NCBI RefSeq assembly: GCF_014651935.1
Contig: NZ_BMXV01000003.1
Span: forward strand, 372,001-436,000
DNA: 64,000 nt
Direction of reading: 5' to 3'
Source: Marinobacter zhanjiangensis
GTDB taxonomy: Bacteria; Pseudomonadota; Gammaproteobacteria; Pseudomonadales; Oleiphilaceae
Within the stretch, counting starts at the first letter, position 1, and each line of letters starts with the position of its first letter. Positions 1-10,954 of the stretch are shown here, one piece after another. Position numbers and translations under genes: made by a program. The notes under the pieces were generated by a model. That model was not told the origin of the DNA and searched no databases. It saw only the letters and a program-made list of their open reading frames with translations.

Positions 1-1
1 C

Positions 2-2536
2 CGGGTGCACAGCACGCTGACCGTGCGCCGTAACGCGGAAGCCCGTGGCAGGGCCGAGCAGCTGGAGTTGAATGGTGATTCCCTGACCCTGGAGTCCGTT
101 CACCTGGACGGCCGCGAGTTACAGGCGGGCGAGTACGAGGACCGTGGCGAACTACTGGTGGTGCCGGCCGTGCCGGATACCTTCGAACTGCAGGTGGTGA
201 CCTGGCTCCAGCCCCATAAGAACACCCGGCTGGAGGGGCTGTACAAGTCCTCCGGCATGTTCTGCACCCAGTGCGAGGCCCAGGGCTTCCGCTGCATTAC
301 CTTCTTCCCGGATCGCCCGGATGTCATGGCGCGCTATCGCACCCGCATCGAGGCAGACAAGTCGGCCTATCCGATCCTGCTGTCCAACGGCAACGACGTG
401 GAACGGGGTGATCTCGACGGTGGTCGCCACTTCGTCACCTGGGAGGACCCGTTCCCCAAGCCCAGCTACCTGTTCGCACTGGTCGCCGGGGACCTGGTGG
501 AGCAAAAAGACAGCTTTACCACCATGTCCGGCCGCGACATCGACCTGCGCATCTACATCGAGCCCCGCAACGTCGAGAAGACGGCCCACGCCATGGACTC
601 CCTGAAACGGGCCATGCGCTGGGATGAGGAAGTCTATGGCCGGGAGTACGACCTGGACATTTTCATGATCGTGGCGGTGGACGACTTCAATATGGGGGCC
701 ATGGAGAACAAGGGCCTGAACATCTTCAATTCCTCCTGTGTGCTGGCCCGGCCCGAGTCGGAAACCGACATGGCTTTCCAGCGCATCGAGTCTATCGTTG
801 CCCATGAGTACTTCCACAACTGGTCCGGCAACCGCGTGACCTGCCGTGACTGGTTCCAGCTCAGCCTGAAGGAAGGTTTCACGGTATTCCGGGATTCACA
901 GTTCTCCGCGGACATGGGCTCGCCCACGGTCAACCGTATCGAGAATGCCACCCTGCTGCGCACCGCGCAGTTTGCCGAGGACGCCGGCCCCATGGCGCAC
1001 CCGGTGCGGCCGTCTTCCTACATGGAAATCACCAACTTCTATACCCTCACTATCTACGAGAAGGGTGCCGCAGTGGTACGCATGATCCATACCCTGCTGG
1101 GGCCGGAGATGTTCCGCCAGGGCAGTGATCTCTACTTCGGGCGTCACGATGGCCAGGCGGTGACCACCGATGACTTTGTCAAAGCCATGGAGGACGCCAG
1201 TGGGCGGGACCTGGGGCAGTTCCGCCTGTGGTATGAGCAGGCCGGCACACCGGAGTTGACGGTGGAGGACGAGTATGACAGGGCGGCGCAGGTATACCGC
1301 CTGACCGTCCGCCAGAGCATTCCCGACACGCCGGGACAGACCGACAAAAAGCCCCAGCACATCCCCTTCGCCCTGGGCCTGCTGGACACGGAAGGCAATG
1401 ACATCCCGCTGACCCTGGCCGGTGAAAGCGGACCAGGCGACACCACCCGTGTGCTGGAGTTGACAGAGCGGGAGCATGTCTTTGAATTCACCGGTGTCGC
1501 AAGCCAGCCGGTGCCGTCACTGCTGCGGGATTTCTCGGCGCCGGTGCGCGTCAACTACCCCTGGAACCGCGACCAGCTCATGTTCCTGATGAGCCATGAC
1601 AGCGATGGCTTCAACCGCTGGGACGCCGGCCAGCGCCTGGCGGTGGACGTTATCCGTGAGGTGGCAGGGCATGCCGAGACGGACATCGATCCGCGGCTGA
1701 TCAATGCCAGTCGCACCCTCCTCAACGACCGGGAGGCGGACCAGGCGCTGGTAGCGAAGATGCTGCAGCTGCCATCCGAGGCCTACCTGATTGAACTGTC
1801 CGAAGAGGCCGATGTGCAAACCATCCATCATGCCCGTGAACGGGTCCTGAAAATGCTGGCAACCGCGTTGCGGGATGACCTGATGGCCTGCTACCAGCGC
1901 CAGCAGCCAGCTGAACGCTACCAGGTGACGCCTGAGGATGTGGCCAGCCGTAGCCTGCGCAACATGACGCTGGCCTGGCTGCTGGATCTCGGTGATGAAC
2001 AGGCGCGGGATATGGCCCTGGAGCAGTTCCGTTCGGCCACCAACATGACCGACCAGTCCGGGGCCCTGCGAGCGCTGGTGAATTCTCCCTTCGAGGAAGA
2101 GCGCAGCCATGCGCTGGATACCTTCTATCAGCAGTGGCACAAGGACCCACAGGTGGTGGAACAGTGGTTCTCCATTCAGGCTTCCAGCCCGGTTTCCGGC
2201 GACCTGGCAGCGGTACGCCGGTTGCTGGAGCACGAAGCCTTCGACTGGAAGAACCCCAACAAGATCCGCCATGTGGTGGGAGCGTTCGCCGGCCAGAACC
2301 TGGTGCACTTCCACGAGCAGGACGGGTCCGGATACGAGTTCCTGGCGGATACCATTCGCCGGCTGGACGACAGCAATCCCCAGATTGCCGCCCGGCTGAC
2401 AGCACCGCTGACCCGCTGGCGCAAGTTTGCCCATGTCTATAGCGAGGGCATGCGCAAGGCGTTGGAGTCGGTGCGGGACAAGGATGGCCTGTCCCGTGAC
2501 GTCTACGAGGTTGTCCACAAGAGCCTGGCTGACTGA
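2..2536 (+). CDS. pepN: Aminopeptidase N (M1 family), 5' truncated
   Basis: Cytosolic zinc metallopeptidase that removes N-terminal amino acids from peptides. The reading frame is open to the window edge. E. coli PepN is about 870 residues and 843 or so are visible here, so roughly 30-40 N-terminal residues and the start codon lie upstream. The M1 hallmarks are seen in order: the exopeptidase motif GAMEN near residue 230, the zinc site HEYFHNW near 267, and the distal zinc Glu in LKEGFTVF near 290. The C-terminal half is the Ala-rich helical domain typical of bacterial PepN. The next gene is 206 bp away, so this is probably the last gene of its own unit. The GTG at position 5 is only an internal codon. 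Confidence 0.95.
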   Translation, partial: RVHSTLTVRRNAEARGRAEQLELNGDSLTLESVHLDGRELQAGEYEDRGELLVVPAVPDTFELQVVTWLQPHKNTRLEGLYKSSGMFCTQCEAQGFRCITFFPDRPDVMARYRTRIEADKSAYPILLSNGNDVERGDLDGGRHFVTWEDPFPKPSYLFALVAGDLVEQKDSFTTMSGRDIDLRIYIEPRNVEKTAHAMDSLKRAMRWDEEVYGREYDLDIFMIVAVDDFNMGAMENKGLNIFNSSCVLARPESETDMAFQRIESIVAHEYFHNWSGNRVTCRDWFQLSLKEGFTVFRDSQFSADMGSPTVNRIENATLLRTAQFAEDAGPMAHPVRPSSYMEITNFYTLTIYEKGAAVVRMIHTLLGPEMFRQGSDLYFGRHDGQAVTTDDFVKAMEDASGRDLGQFRLWYEQAGTPELTVEDEYDRAAQVYRLTVRQSIPDTPGQTDKKPQHIPFALGLLDTEGNDIPLTLAGESGPGDTTRVLELTEREHVFEFTGVASQPVPSLLRDFSAPVRVNYPWNRDQLMFLMSHDSDGFNRWDAGQRLAVDVIREVAGHAETDIDPRLINASRTLLNDREADQALVAKMLQLPSEAYLIELSEEADVQTIHHARERVLKMLATALRDDLMACYQRQQPAERYQVTPEDVASRSLRNMTLAWLLDLGDEQARDMALEQFRSATNMTDQSGALRALVNSPFEEERSHALDTFYQQWHKDPQVVEQWFSIQASSPVSGDLAAVRRLLEHEAFDWKNPNKIRHVVGAFAGQNLVHFHEQDGSGYEFLADTIRRLDDSNPQIAARLTAPLTRWRKFAHVYSEGMRKALESVRDKDGLSRDVYEVVHKSLAD

Positions 2537-2595
2537 GCCGGGCGCAGATAATGACTGGATACTCAGACGGTTAGTTGGTAGCCCGGCTTTATTTT
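2536..2595 (+). terminator. Possible pepN terminator (long loop)
   Basis: AGCCGGGC right at the pepN stop pairs with GCCCGGCT at 2581-2588, followed by TTTATTTT. The loop is about 37 nt, which is long for an intrinsic terminator, so this is only a candidate. The rest of 2596-2742 shows no gene and only the ribosome binding site of the next one (AGAGGGA). Confidence 0.35.
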
Positions 2596-2742
2596 GCCGC
2601 CGATGTGGGCTATTTTTTAACAAGCTGAGTATGTGGCGTTTTGTAACGTCCGGCTGATGAGCCTCGGGAAAGGCTCTGTCTTGCATGAGCAGGCAGGGGT
2701 TTCCGGGCTCCACCAAAAACACGAATTAAGAGGGAATCGTCT

Positions 2743-3735
2743 ATGGCTATCCGAACAGCACTGGGACTCAAAGCCTCCACCCTGGCCCTTGCGGCCTCCG
2801 TGGGTCTGGCAGCAGGCTCCATGTCGGCATCTGCACAGGAACAGCAGTTCGTGACTATCGGCACCGGTGGTGTTACCGGCGTCTACTATCCCGCCGGCGG
2901 CGCCATCTGCCGTCTGGTCAACATGGATCGCAAGGAGCACGGTATCCGTTGCTCGGTGGAAAGTACCGGCGGTTCCGTCTACAACCTCAATGCCATCAGC
3001 CAGGGCGAGCTGGATCTGGCGGTTGCCCAGTCCGACTGGCAGTACCACGCCTACAACGGTACCAGCGAGTTCGAAGGCGACAAGAACGAGAAGCTGCGCG
3101 CAGTGTTCTCTCTGCACCCCGAGCCGTTCACCGTTGTTGCCAGCAAGGGCTCCGGCATCAAGACCTTTGAAGATCTGGAAGGCAAGCGCGTTTCCGTAGG
3201 CAACCCGGGCTCCGGTCAACGGGCTACTGCGGAAGTCCTGATGGATGAGATGGGCTGGTCCCTGGACAAGTTTTCCCTGGCGGCGGAACTGAAGGCAGCG
3301 GAACAGTCGCAGGCACTGTGTGACGGCAACATCGACGCCTTTTTCTACACTGTGGGTCACCCCTCTGGAGCTATCAAGGAGGCCACCACCTCCTGTGACA
3401 GCACCATCGTCGCGGTGGACAACGAGGCTACCCGGACCCTGGTTGATGACAACCCGTATTACCGCGTTGCCACCATCCCGGGCGGCATGTACCGCGGTAA
3501 CGACGACGACGTGAAGACCTTCGGTGTGGCGGCCACCTTCGTGACCTCCTCCGATGTGAGCGAAGACGTGGTCTATGAAGTGGTCAGCGCCGTGTTCGAA
3601 AACTTCGACAGCTTCAAGCGCCTGCACCCGGCGTTCAGTAACCTCAACAAGGAAGAGATGGTATCCGATGCCCTGAGTGCACCGCTGCACAAGGGTGCCG
3701 AGAAGTATTACCGTGAGGCTGGCCTGATCGAGTAA
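2743..3735 (+). CDS. TAXI family TRAP transporter solute-binding protein
   Basis: Periplasmic receptor of a TRAP (tripartite ATP-independent periplasmic) transporter of the TAXI subclass. It should capture an organic acid or similar solute and deliver it to the fused permease encoded next. Residues 1-31 form a signal peptide with an Ala-rich core, cleaved probably after ASA. The mature start [20 protein letters not shown] is the typical TAXI opening. At 330 residues it has the usual family length. The ATG at 2743 follows AGAGGGA at good spacing. The ligand cannot be deduced from sequence alone; several TAXI receptors bind dicarboxylates such as 2-oxoglutarate or glutamate. Confidence 0.9.
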   Translation: MAIRTALGLKASTLALAASVGLAAGSMSASAQEQQFVTIGTGGVTGVYYPAGGAICRLVNMDRKEHGIRCSVESTGGSVYNLNAISQGELDLAVAQSDWQYHAYNGTSEFEGDKNEKLRAVFSLHPEPFTVVASKGSGIKTFEDLEGKRVSVGNPGSGQRATAEVLMDEMGWSLDKFSLAAELKAAEQSQALCDGNIDAFFYTVGHPSGAIKEATTSCDSTIVAVDNEATRTLVDDNPYYRVATIPGGMYRGNDDDVKTFGVAATFVTSSDVSEDVVYEVVSAVFENFDSFKRLHPAFSNLNKEEMVSDALSAPLHKGAEKYYREAGLIE

Positions 3736-3754
3736 TTGCCAGACCTGCAGGTAA

Positions 3755-3780
3755 CCGCCGGAGGCCGAGTCCTCCGGCGG
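3755..3780 (+). terminator. Intercistronic hairpin between receptor and permease
   Basis: A perfect 10-bp stem, CCGCCGGAGG with CCTCCGGCGG around a 6-nt loop, lies 20 bp after the receptor stop. There is no real T tract (CTTGTGT), so it more likely stabilises the receptor mRNA or only partly terminates. That would keep the receptor in excess over the membrane subunit. Confidence 0.55.
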
Positions 3781-3818
3781 CTTGTGTCTGACCACTGAAT
3801 TTCCGATGGAACCGGCCC

Positions 3819-6437
3819 ATGACCGAGCGTGATCCGTCTGCTTCCGATAATGTAGATGTCTCCAGGATTCATCAGGTACTACAGACGGAAACCGGGGGCA
3901 GGGCGCTGACAGGACCTGCGTCGGTACTGTTGTTCATTGTTCCGGTGGTGTGGTCACTGTTCCAGTTGTGGATTGCCTCTCCGCTGCCGTTCATCGTCAA
4001 TTTCGGCATTTTCAATTCCACGGAAGCCCGCTCCATCCACTTGGCGTTTGCGACTTTCCTGGCTTTTACGGCCTTCCCCATGTTTCGGGGGCGGCATAAC
4101 GAACATATTCCCTGGTTTGACTGGATTCTGGCGCTGGCGGCGTCATTTTCCTCCGCCTATCTGTTCCTGTTTTATGACGCGCTTTCCGAGCGTCCCGGGG
4201 CGCCCATTCTTCAGGACCTTATCATCGCACTGGGCGGCCTGGTGTTGTTGCTGGAAGCGACCCGCAGGGCATTGGGCCTGCCGCTGACCGTCGTGGCGGC
4301 GGTGTTCATTACTTACTCCCTGGCTGGCCCCTGGATGCCGGATGTGATTGCCCATAAGGGCGCCAGCCTGCAAAAGCTGGCATCCCACCAATGGCTGGGT
4401 ACGGAAGGCGTGTTCGGGGTGGCCCTGGGTGTCTCCACCTCGTTCGTCTTTCTGTTCGTTCTGTTCGGTGCCCTGCTGGAAAAGGCCGGTGCCGGCAACT
4501 ATTTCATCAAGGTGGCCTATGCCCTCCTGGGGCACATGCGTGGCGGCCCCGCCAAGGCTGCAGTCGTGTCCAGCGGCCTGTCCGGTATCATCTCCGGCTC
4601 GTCCATTGCCAATGTGGTCACCACCGGTACTTTCACTATCCCTCTGATGAAACGGGTGGGTTTTCCGGCAACCAAGTCCGGGGCGGTGGAAGTCGCGGCG
4701 TCCACCAATGGCCAGCTGACCCCGCCAGTGATGGGGGCGGCGGCCTTCCTGATGGTGGAATACGTGGGTATTTCGTACCTGGAAGTGATCAAGCATGCCA
4801 TTTTGCCGGCCATGATTTCCTACATTGCACTGATTTTCATTGTGCACGTGGAGGCCTGCAAACTGGGCATGGAGGGCATCGAGCGCCTGAACAAACCCAC
4901 TCTGGCCCAGAGAATGCTGACCTGGGTGGTGCTGCTTCTGGGCCTGATCGTACTCACCCTGGCGGTCTATTATGGCATTGGCTGGATCAAGACTCTGCTG
5001 GGCGATGCCGCCGCGTGGGTACTGGGTCCGTTGTTGCTGGTGATTTATGTCGCCCTGGTGGCTTACGGGACCAGATTCCCTCCGCTGGAAATCGATGATG
5101 CTTCCACGGATATGACCCAGTTGCCGGAGGTGGGGCCGACCGTCAAGACCGGTCTTTACTTCCTTCTGCCGGTGGTGGTGTTGATCTGGTGCCTGACTGT
5201 CGAGCGCTTCTCGCCCCAGTTGTCCGCCTTCTGGGCGACCATGCTGATGATTTTCATTGTGCTTACCCAGCGCCCGCTACAGGCGTTTTTCCGCAAGCGT
5301 GGGGAGCTTGGCCGGGCCATTCGTAACGGCTGGTCAGAGCTGATCCATGGCCTGGCCACTGGTGGCCGCAATATGGTCGGTATCGGTGTGGCCACTGCCA
5401 CAGCCGGTATCGTGGTGGGCACCGTGACTCTGACCGGCATCGGTCTGGTGATGACCGAATTCGTGGAATTCATCTCCGGTGGCAACCTGATGCTGATGCT
5501 GATCTTTACCGCCCTTATCAGCCTGCTGCTGGGCATGGGGCTACCCACCACGGCAAACTATATCGTGGTGTCGACCCTGATGGCACCGGTGATCGTGACC
5601 CTCGGTGCTGAAAACGGTCTCCTGGTTCCACTGATTGCTGTTCATCTGTTTGTGTTCTACTTCGGTATACTGGCGGACGACACGCCTCCGGTGGGGCTGG
5701 CGGCTTATGCGGCCGCCGCCATATCGGGAGCGGATCCCATCCGCACCGGCATACAGGGCTTTGCCTACGACATCCGCACGGCGGTGTTGCCGTTCATGTT
5801 CATTTTCAATAATCAGTTGCTGCTGATCGGGCTGACCGGGCCGGTGGACCTGATCATCACCATTGTCAGCGCGGTGGTGGCCATACTGGCTTTCTCGGCA
5901 GCAACCCAGGGCTTCTGGCTGACCCGCAGCTACAAGTGGGAATCGCTGCTGTTGATTCTGATTGCGTTCACCCTGTTCCGTCCGGGTTTCTGGTGGGACC
6001 GGGTCTACCCCGAATACGAGCAACGCCCGGGTTCAGAGCTGGTACAGCAGGTGGAGGCACTGGTCGACATGCCGCAGGTGGACTCCATCATGATGCAGGC
6101 ATCGGGCCCGTCAATCACCGGCGAAGAGGAGCTGTCGACCTGGCTCAGGCTGCCGCTGTCTGAAGGCGACAGTGGAGCTGAACGGGTGATGAACATGGGT
6201 ATCGAGGGGGCGCCGGATGGTGATGTCTACACCGTTGATTTCATCGCGTTTGACAGTCCTGCCGACGATGCCCGCCTGGATTTTGGCTGGACCATCGATG
6301 CCATCCGGGTGCCCCAGGAACGGCCACCCCGAGAGCTGGTCTATATTCCGGCCATTGTATTGCTGGCTCTGATTGGCTGGCTCCAGCTTCGGCGTCGCGG
6401 CCGTGGAGACCCGTCACAAGCGGCGCCGGCTACCTGA
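3819..6437 (+). CDS. TRAP transporter fused permease (DctQM type) with DUF3394-like C-terminus
   Basis: Inner-membrane permease in which the small (DctQ) and large (DctM) TRAP subunits are fused, as is usual for TAXI systems; driven by an ion gradient. The 872 residues hold many hydrophobic segments. The DctM-type signature is seen in the stretch around GLPTTANYIVVSTLMAPV, and the conserved SGSSIANVVTTGTFTIPLMK lies near residues 260-280. After the last transporter helices a soluble, acidic stretch (about residues 715-840) and a final helix resemble the C-terminal DUF3394 extension found in this subgroup. It follows the receptor by 83 bp, with one hairpin in between, and is presumably co-transcribed. 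Confidence 0.9.
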   Translation: MTERDPSASDNVDVSRIHQVLQTETGGRALTGPASVLLFIVPVVWSLFQLWIASPLPFIVNFGIFNSTEARSIHLAFATFLAFTAFPMFRGRHNEHIPWFDWILALAASFSSAYLFLFYDALSERPGAPILQDLIIALGGLVLLLEATRRALGLPLTVVAAVFITYSLAGPWMPDVIAHKGASLQKLASHQWLGTEGVFGVALGVSTSFVFLFVLFGALLEKAGAGNYFIKVAYALLGHMRGGPAKAAVVSSGLSGIISGSSIANVVTTGTFTIPLMKRVGFPATKSGAVEVAASTNGQLTPPVMGAAAFLMVEYVGISYLEVIKHAILPAMISYIALIFIVHVEACKLGMEGIERLNKPTLAQRMLTWVVLLLGLIVLTLAVYYGIGWIKTLLGDAAAWVLGPLLLVIYVALVAYGTRFPPLEIDDASTDMTQLPEVGPTVKTGLYFLLPVVVLIWCLTVERFSPQLSAFWATMLMIFIVLTQRPLQAFFRKRGELGRAIRNGWSELIHGLATGGRNMVGIGVATATAGIVVGTVTLTGIGLVMTEFVEFISGGNLMLMLIFTALISLLLGMGLPTTANYIVVSTLMAPVIVTLGAENGLLVPLIAVHLFVFYFGILADDTPPVGLAAYAAAAISGADPIRTGIQGFAYDIRTAVLPFMFIFNNQLLLIGLTGPVDLIITIVSAVVAILAFSAATQGFWLTRSYKWESLLLILIAFTLFRPGFWWDRVYPEYEQRPGSELVQQVEALVDMPQVDSIMMQASGPSITGEEELSTWLRLPLSEGDSGAERVMNMGIEGAPDGDVYTVDFIAFDSPADDARLDFGWTIDAIRVPQERPPRELVYIPAIVLLALIGWLQLRRRGRGDPSQAAPAT

Positions 6438-6463
6438 CAGGCCGGCCGCTTTCCTGTTAAACT
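6434..6463 (+). promoter_or_regulatory. Candidate sigma70 promoter for thrS
   Basis: CTGACA (one mismatch to TTGACA) at 6434-6439 and TTAAAC/TAAACT at 6457-6463, with 17-18 bp spacing. Start of transcription would be near 6470, immediately before the first leader hairpin. It overlaps the end of the permease gene. Confidence 0.45.
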
Positions 6464-6474
6464 CCGCCCCGATC

Positions 6475-6528
6475 GAGCCGCACTGGTAGCGCGGCTCCCG
6501 TTAACACGTGGTCTCTGGTACGGATCAC
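6475..6528 (+). promoter_or_regulatory. thrS leader: two hairpins with tRNA-Thr anticodon-like loops
   Basis: Hairpin 1 pairs GAGCCGC (6475-6481) with GCGGCTC (6491-6497) around ACTGGTAGC. Hairpin 2 pairs GTGGTC (6508-6513) with GATCAC (6523-6528) around TCTGGTACG. Both 9-nt loops contain CTGGTA, which matches positions 32-37 of a tRNA-Thr(GGU) anticodon loop. In E. coli, threonyl-tRNA synthetase represses its own translation by binding two anticodon-arm mimics in the thrS leader, one per subunit of the dimer. The arrangement here, two mimics just upstream of the GAGAGGAG ribosome site, fits the same logic. The regulatory role is inference. Confidence 0.6.
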
Positions 6529-6547
6529 CGCTGAGAGGAGTTTTCCC

Positions 6548-8473
6548 ATGCCGGTAGTAACCCTGCCTGACGGCAGTCATCGTAGTTTTCCCAACCCTGT
6601 CACCGTCCATGATGTAGCCGCTGATATTGGCGCGGGCCTGGCCAAGGCCGCCCTGGCGGGCCGGGTCAATGGCAAGCTGGTGGACACCAGTTACGAGATT
6701 GACCGCGACACCGATCTGGCCATTGTCACTGAGCGCGACGAGGACGGCGTTGATGTTATCCGCCACTCCACCGCCCACCTGCTGGCGATGGCGGTGAAGG
6801 AGCTGTTCCCGGAGGCCCAGGTCACCATTGGCCCGGTCATCGACAACGGCTTCTACTACGATTTCAAGTTCGACCGCCCGTTCACCAATGAGGATCTGGA
6901 GCGGATCGAAAAGCGCATGGGTGAACTCGCCAGCCAGGACATCCCGGTGTCCCGCTCCGTCATGTCCCGGGAGGAAGCCGTCAGGCTTTTCCACGAGATG
7001 GGCGAGGAATACAAGGTTCGGATCATCGAGGACATTCCTGGTGACGAGGACCTGTCGTTCTATCGTCAGGGCGACTTTATCGACCTGTGCCGTGGCCCCC
7101 ATGTGCCCAGCACCGGCAAGCTCAAGGCCTTCAAGCTGACCAAGGTGGCCGGAGCCTATTGGCGCGGCGATACCGGCAATGAGCAATTGCAGCGGGTCTA
7201 TGGCACTGCCTGGGGCAACAAGAAGGAACTGAAGGCCTACCTGCAACGGCTGGAAGAGGCCGAGAAGCGGGATCACCGCAAGATCGGCAAGAAGCTGGAC
7301 CTGTTCCACATGCAGGAAGAAGCGCCGGGCATGGTGTTCTGGCACCCGGACGGCTGGTCGCTGTATCAGGAAGTCGAGCAGTACATGCGCGAGATGCAGC
7401 GTCGCCACGGCTACCAGGAAATCAAGACACCGCAGGTGGTATCGCGCACCCTGTGGGAGCGTTCCGGGCACTGGGACAAGTTCCAGGACGACATGTTTAC
7501 CACCGAGTCCGAGAAGCACGATTTCGCTATCAAGCCCATGAACTGCCCCTGTCATATCCAGGTGTTCAACCAGGGCCTGAAAAGCTACAAGGACCTGCCG
7601 CTGCGGCTGGCGGAATTCGGCTCCTGTCACCGTAACGAGGCGTCCGGCGCGCTGCACGGGTTGATGCGTGTGCGCGGCTTTACCCAGGACGATGCCCACA
7701 TCTTCTGTGAGGAAAACTCCATCCAGAAGGAAGTGTCCAGCTTCATCGCCATGCTCCACGATGTTTACGCGGACTTCGGCTTCGAGCAGATCCTGTACAA
7801 GCTGTCCACCCGCCCGGAAAAGCGCGTGGGGTCCGACGAGGTGTGGGACAAGGCCGAGGCGGCCCTGGAAGAGGCCCTGAATCGCGAGGGCGTCGACTGG
7901 GAGCTGCTGCCCGGTGAGGGCGCTTTCTACGGGCCCAAGATCGAGTTTTCCCTGAAAGACTGTATCGGCCGGGTCTGGCAGTGCGGTACCATCCAGGTGG
8001 ACTTTTCAATGCCCGGTCGCCTTGGTGCCCAGTATGTGGCGGACAACTCCGAGCGCCGGACACCGGTCATGCTGCACCGGGCGGTGCTGGGTTCCTTCGA
8101 ACGGTTTATCGGCATCCTGATCGAGGAATATGAGGGCGCTTTCCCCACCTGGCTGGCGCCTACCCAGGTGGCAATCCTCAATATTACCGACCGTCAGGGG
8201 GATTATTGCAGGAATCTCGCAGAAAAATGGCAGAATGCGGGCTATCGGGTAAATGCCGACTTGAGAAATGAGAAGATCGGCTTTAAAATCCGCGAGCATA
8301 CTTTAAACAAGGTTCCGTATCTGGTCGTTATCGGCGATAAGGAAGTCGATGACGGCGCCGTTGCGGTGAGAACCCGCAAAGGGGAAGATCTCGGAACCAT
8401 GTCGCCGGAAGCGCTCGAGACTCTGCTGGCAGCAGAGATCGCGCGCAAAGGCAGAACCAAGACGGAGAACTGA
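6548..8473 (+). CDS. thrS: Threonyl-tRNA synthetase
   Basis: Class II synthetase charging tRNA-Thr. At 641 residues it matches the E. coli enzyme almost exactly. An N-terminal TGS domain covers about 1-62. The editing domain has H73 and H77 (HSTAH) and C181/H185 (CRGPH). The catalytic core has zinc ligands at C333 (MNCPCH), H384 and H510, and motif 2 around CHRNEASG. The C-terminal anticodon-binding domain starts near residue 537. The ATG at 6548 follows GAGAGGAG. The stop codon overlaps the infC start by one base, coupling the two genes, as in enterobacteria. Confidence 0.97.
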   Translation: MPVVTLPDGSHRSFPNPVTVHDVAADIGAGLAKAALAGRVNGKLVDTSYEIDRDTDLAIVTERDEDGVDVIRHSTAHLLAMAVKELFPEAQVTIGPVIDNGFYYDFKFDRPFTNEDLERIEKRMGELASQDIPVSRSVMSREEAVRLFHEMGEEYKVRIIEDIPGDEDLSFYRQGDFIDLCRGPHVPSTGKLKAFKLTKVAGAYWRGDTGNEQLQRVYGTAWGNKKELKAYLQRLEEAEKRDHRKIGKKLDLFHMQEEAPGMVFWHPDGWSLYQEVEQYMREMQRRHGYQEIKTPQVVSRTLWERSGHWDKFQDDMFTTESEKHDFAIKPMNCPCHIQVFNQGLKSYKDLPLRLAEFGSCHRNEASGALHGLMRVRGFTQDDAHIFCEENSIQKEVSSFIAMLHDVYADFGFEQILYKLSTRPEKRVGSDEVWDKAEAALEEALNREGVDWELLPGEGAFYGPKIEFSLKDCIGRVWQCGTIQVDFSMPGRLGAQYVADNSERRTPVMLHRAVLGSFERFIGILIEEYEGAFPTWLAPTQVAILNITDRQGDYCRNLAEKWQNAGYRVNADLRNEKIGFKIREHTLNKVPYLVVIGDKEVDDGAVAVRTRKGEDLGTMSPEALETLLAAEIARKGRTKTEN

Positions 8474-9015
8474 TTATCAAACAGCGAGCGAATCGGGGTG
8501 GTCGCGCACCACGCGCACCTATCAATGACAACATTGACGCAACTGAAGTACGACTTATTGATGCTGAGGGCAACCAGGTAGGCGTTGTTCCCATCGGGGA
8601 CGCCCTCAAAGCAGCTGAAGAAGCGTCTCTGGACCTGGTTCAGGTTACGGATTCCGATCCGGTCGTTTGTAAGATAATGGACTTCGGCAAGAAGGTCTTC
8701 GAAGAGAAGAAGGCCAAAGCCGCTGCCAAGAAGAAGCAGAAGCAGGTCCAGGTCAAAGAAGTGAAATTCAGACCAGGGACGGAAGAAGGGGATTATCAGG
8801 TCAAACTACGCAACCTGGTACGTTTCCTTGAAAACGGGGACCGCGGCAAAATCACTGTTCGCTTCCGTGGCCGTGAGATGGCACACCAGGAAATCGGTAT
8901 GCAGCTCATGAACCGCATCGAGAAGGACATTGAAGAGCTGGCCCAGGTAGAGCAACGGCCCAAGATGGAAGGCCGCCAGATGACCATGGTGGTGTCGCCC
9001 CGTAAAAAGAAGTAA
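8473..9015 (+). CDS. infC: Translation initiation factor IF-3, ATT start
   Basis: IF3 binds the 30S subunit and proofreads start-codon and initiator-tRNA selection. ATG-based reading would begin only at 8677 (MDFGKK), missing the N-terminal domain. In frame upstream the sequence encodes [20 protein letters not shown], the conserved IF3-N opening, back to ATT at 8473-8475. From there the product is 180 residues, the same length as E. coli IF3, which also starts at AUU. GGAG lies 5 nt upstream, inside thrS, and TGATT joins the thrS stop to the start. The rare start lets IF3 repress its own translation in E. coli, and the same is expected here. Confidence 0.93.
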   Translation: MIKQRANRGGRAPRAPINDNIDATEVRLIDAEGNQVGVVPIGDALKAAEEASLDLVQVTDSDPVVCKIMDFGKKVFEEKKAKAAAKKKQKQVQVKEVKFRPGTEEGDYQVKLRNLVRFLENGDRGKITVRFRGREMAHQEIGMQLMNRIEKDIEELAQVEQRPKMEGRQMTMVVSPRKKK

Positions 9016-9033
9016 TCCCGAACGCAAGTGAGG

Positions 9034-9053
9034 TCCCCCGCGCTGGCGGGGGA
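9034..9053 (+). promoter_or_regulatory. Hairpin between infC and rpmI
   Basis: TCCCCCGC pairs perfectly with GCGGGGGA around GCTG, followed by TTTGTC. The T tract is short, so it could be a weak terminator or attenuator. In E. coli the infC-rpmI junction carries the operator where ribosomal protein L20 represses rpmI and rplT. This hairpin sits at the equivalent place, but I cannot show an L20 site. Confidence 0.45.
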
Positions 9054-9108
9054 TTTGTCGTTCAGGATTGCATTTATTTATTGAAAAAACGAATGCGGAG
9101 TTTCAGAA

Positions 9109-9300
9109 ATGTCCAAGATGAAAACCAAGAGTGGAGCGACCAAGCGGTTCAAGAAAACCGCCACGGGCTTCAAGCATAAGCAGTCCTTCACCAGTCATAT
9201 CCTGACCAAGAAGAGCCCGAAGCGTAAGCGTCAGCTGCGAGGCACCAAGATGATTGCAAAATCAGACGTTGCTTCCGTCAAGCGTATGATCGCCGGCTAA
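9109..9300 (+). CDS. rpmI: 50S ribosomal protein L35
   Basis: Small, very basic large-subunit protein of 63 residues, within a residue or two of the usual length. The start [18 protein letters not shown] and the inner [20 protein letters not shown] are diagnostic of bL35. It sits in the standard order infC-rpmI-rplT, with rplT 30 bp downstream, and is expected to be co-translated with it. Confidence 0.97.
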   Translation: MSKMKTKSGATKRFKKTATGFKHKQSFTSHILTKKSPKRKRQLRGTKMIAKSDVASVKRMIAG

Positions 9301-9330
9301 TCAACAGGTCACTGGAGAAGGAAACAGTTT

Positions 9331-9684
9331 ATGGCACGTGTTAAACGTGGCGTGGTAGCACGCCGTCGTCACAAGAAGATACTGAAGCAGGCCAAGGGTT
9401 ACTACGGTGCCCGCAGTCGTGTATTCCGTGTAGCCAAACAGGCGGTCATCAAGGCGCATCAGTATGCCTACCGTGACCGTCGTAACCGCAAGCGCTCTTT
9501 CCGCGCTCTGTGGATCTCGCGGATCAACGCTGGCGCCCGCGCCAATGGCCTGTCCTACAGCCGGCTGATCGCCGGTCTGAAGAAGGCTGAAGTGGAAATC
9601 GATCGCAAGGTTCTGGCCGATCTGGCCATGAACGAGCAGCAGGCGTTTTCTGCTGTCGTAGAGAAAGCAAAAGCGGCGCTCTGA
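9331..9684 (+). CDS. rplT: 50S ribosomal protein L20
   Basis: Basic 117-residue protein that binds 23S rRNA early in large-subunit assembly. The opening [20 protein letters not shown] and the motif [20 protein letters not shown] are typical of bL20. In E. coli it also represses translation of rpmI-rplT. ATG at 9331 follows GGAGAAGGA. A strong terminator follows 60 bp after the stop. Confidence 0.97.
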   Translation: MARVKRGVVARRRHKKILKQAKGYYGARSRVFRVAKQAVIKAHQYAYRDRRNRKRSFRALWISRINAGARANGLSYSRLIAGLKKAEVEIDRKVLADLAMNEQQAFSAVVEKAKAAL

Positions 9685-9744
9685 TCGCCGGGCTCTTTCG
9701 ACGAGTTTCGATCGATGGGTGACCGTGACAATGGTCACCCCTGA

Positions 9745-10908
<1,164 letters not shown>

Positions 10909-10954
10909 TCACCAACCGTTCCAGAAACACCGCATCAGGACAAAGGCATTTACC

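Noticed and set aside
1517..2722. 401-residue open frame antisense to pepN
   Set aside because: Shadow of the pepN coding sequence, no recognisable domain.
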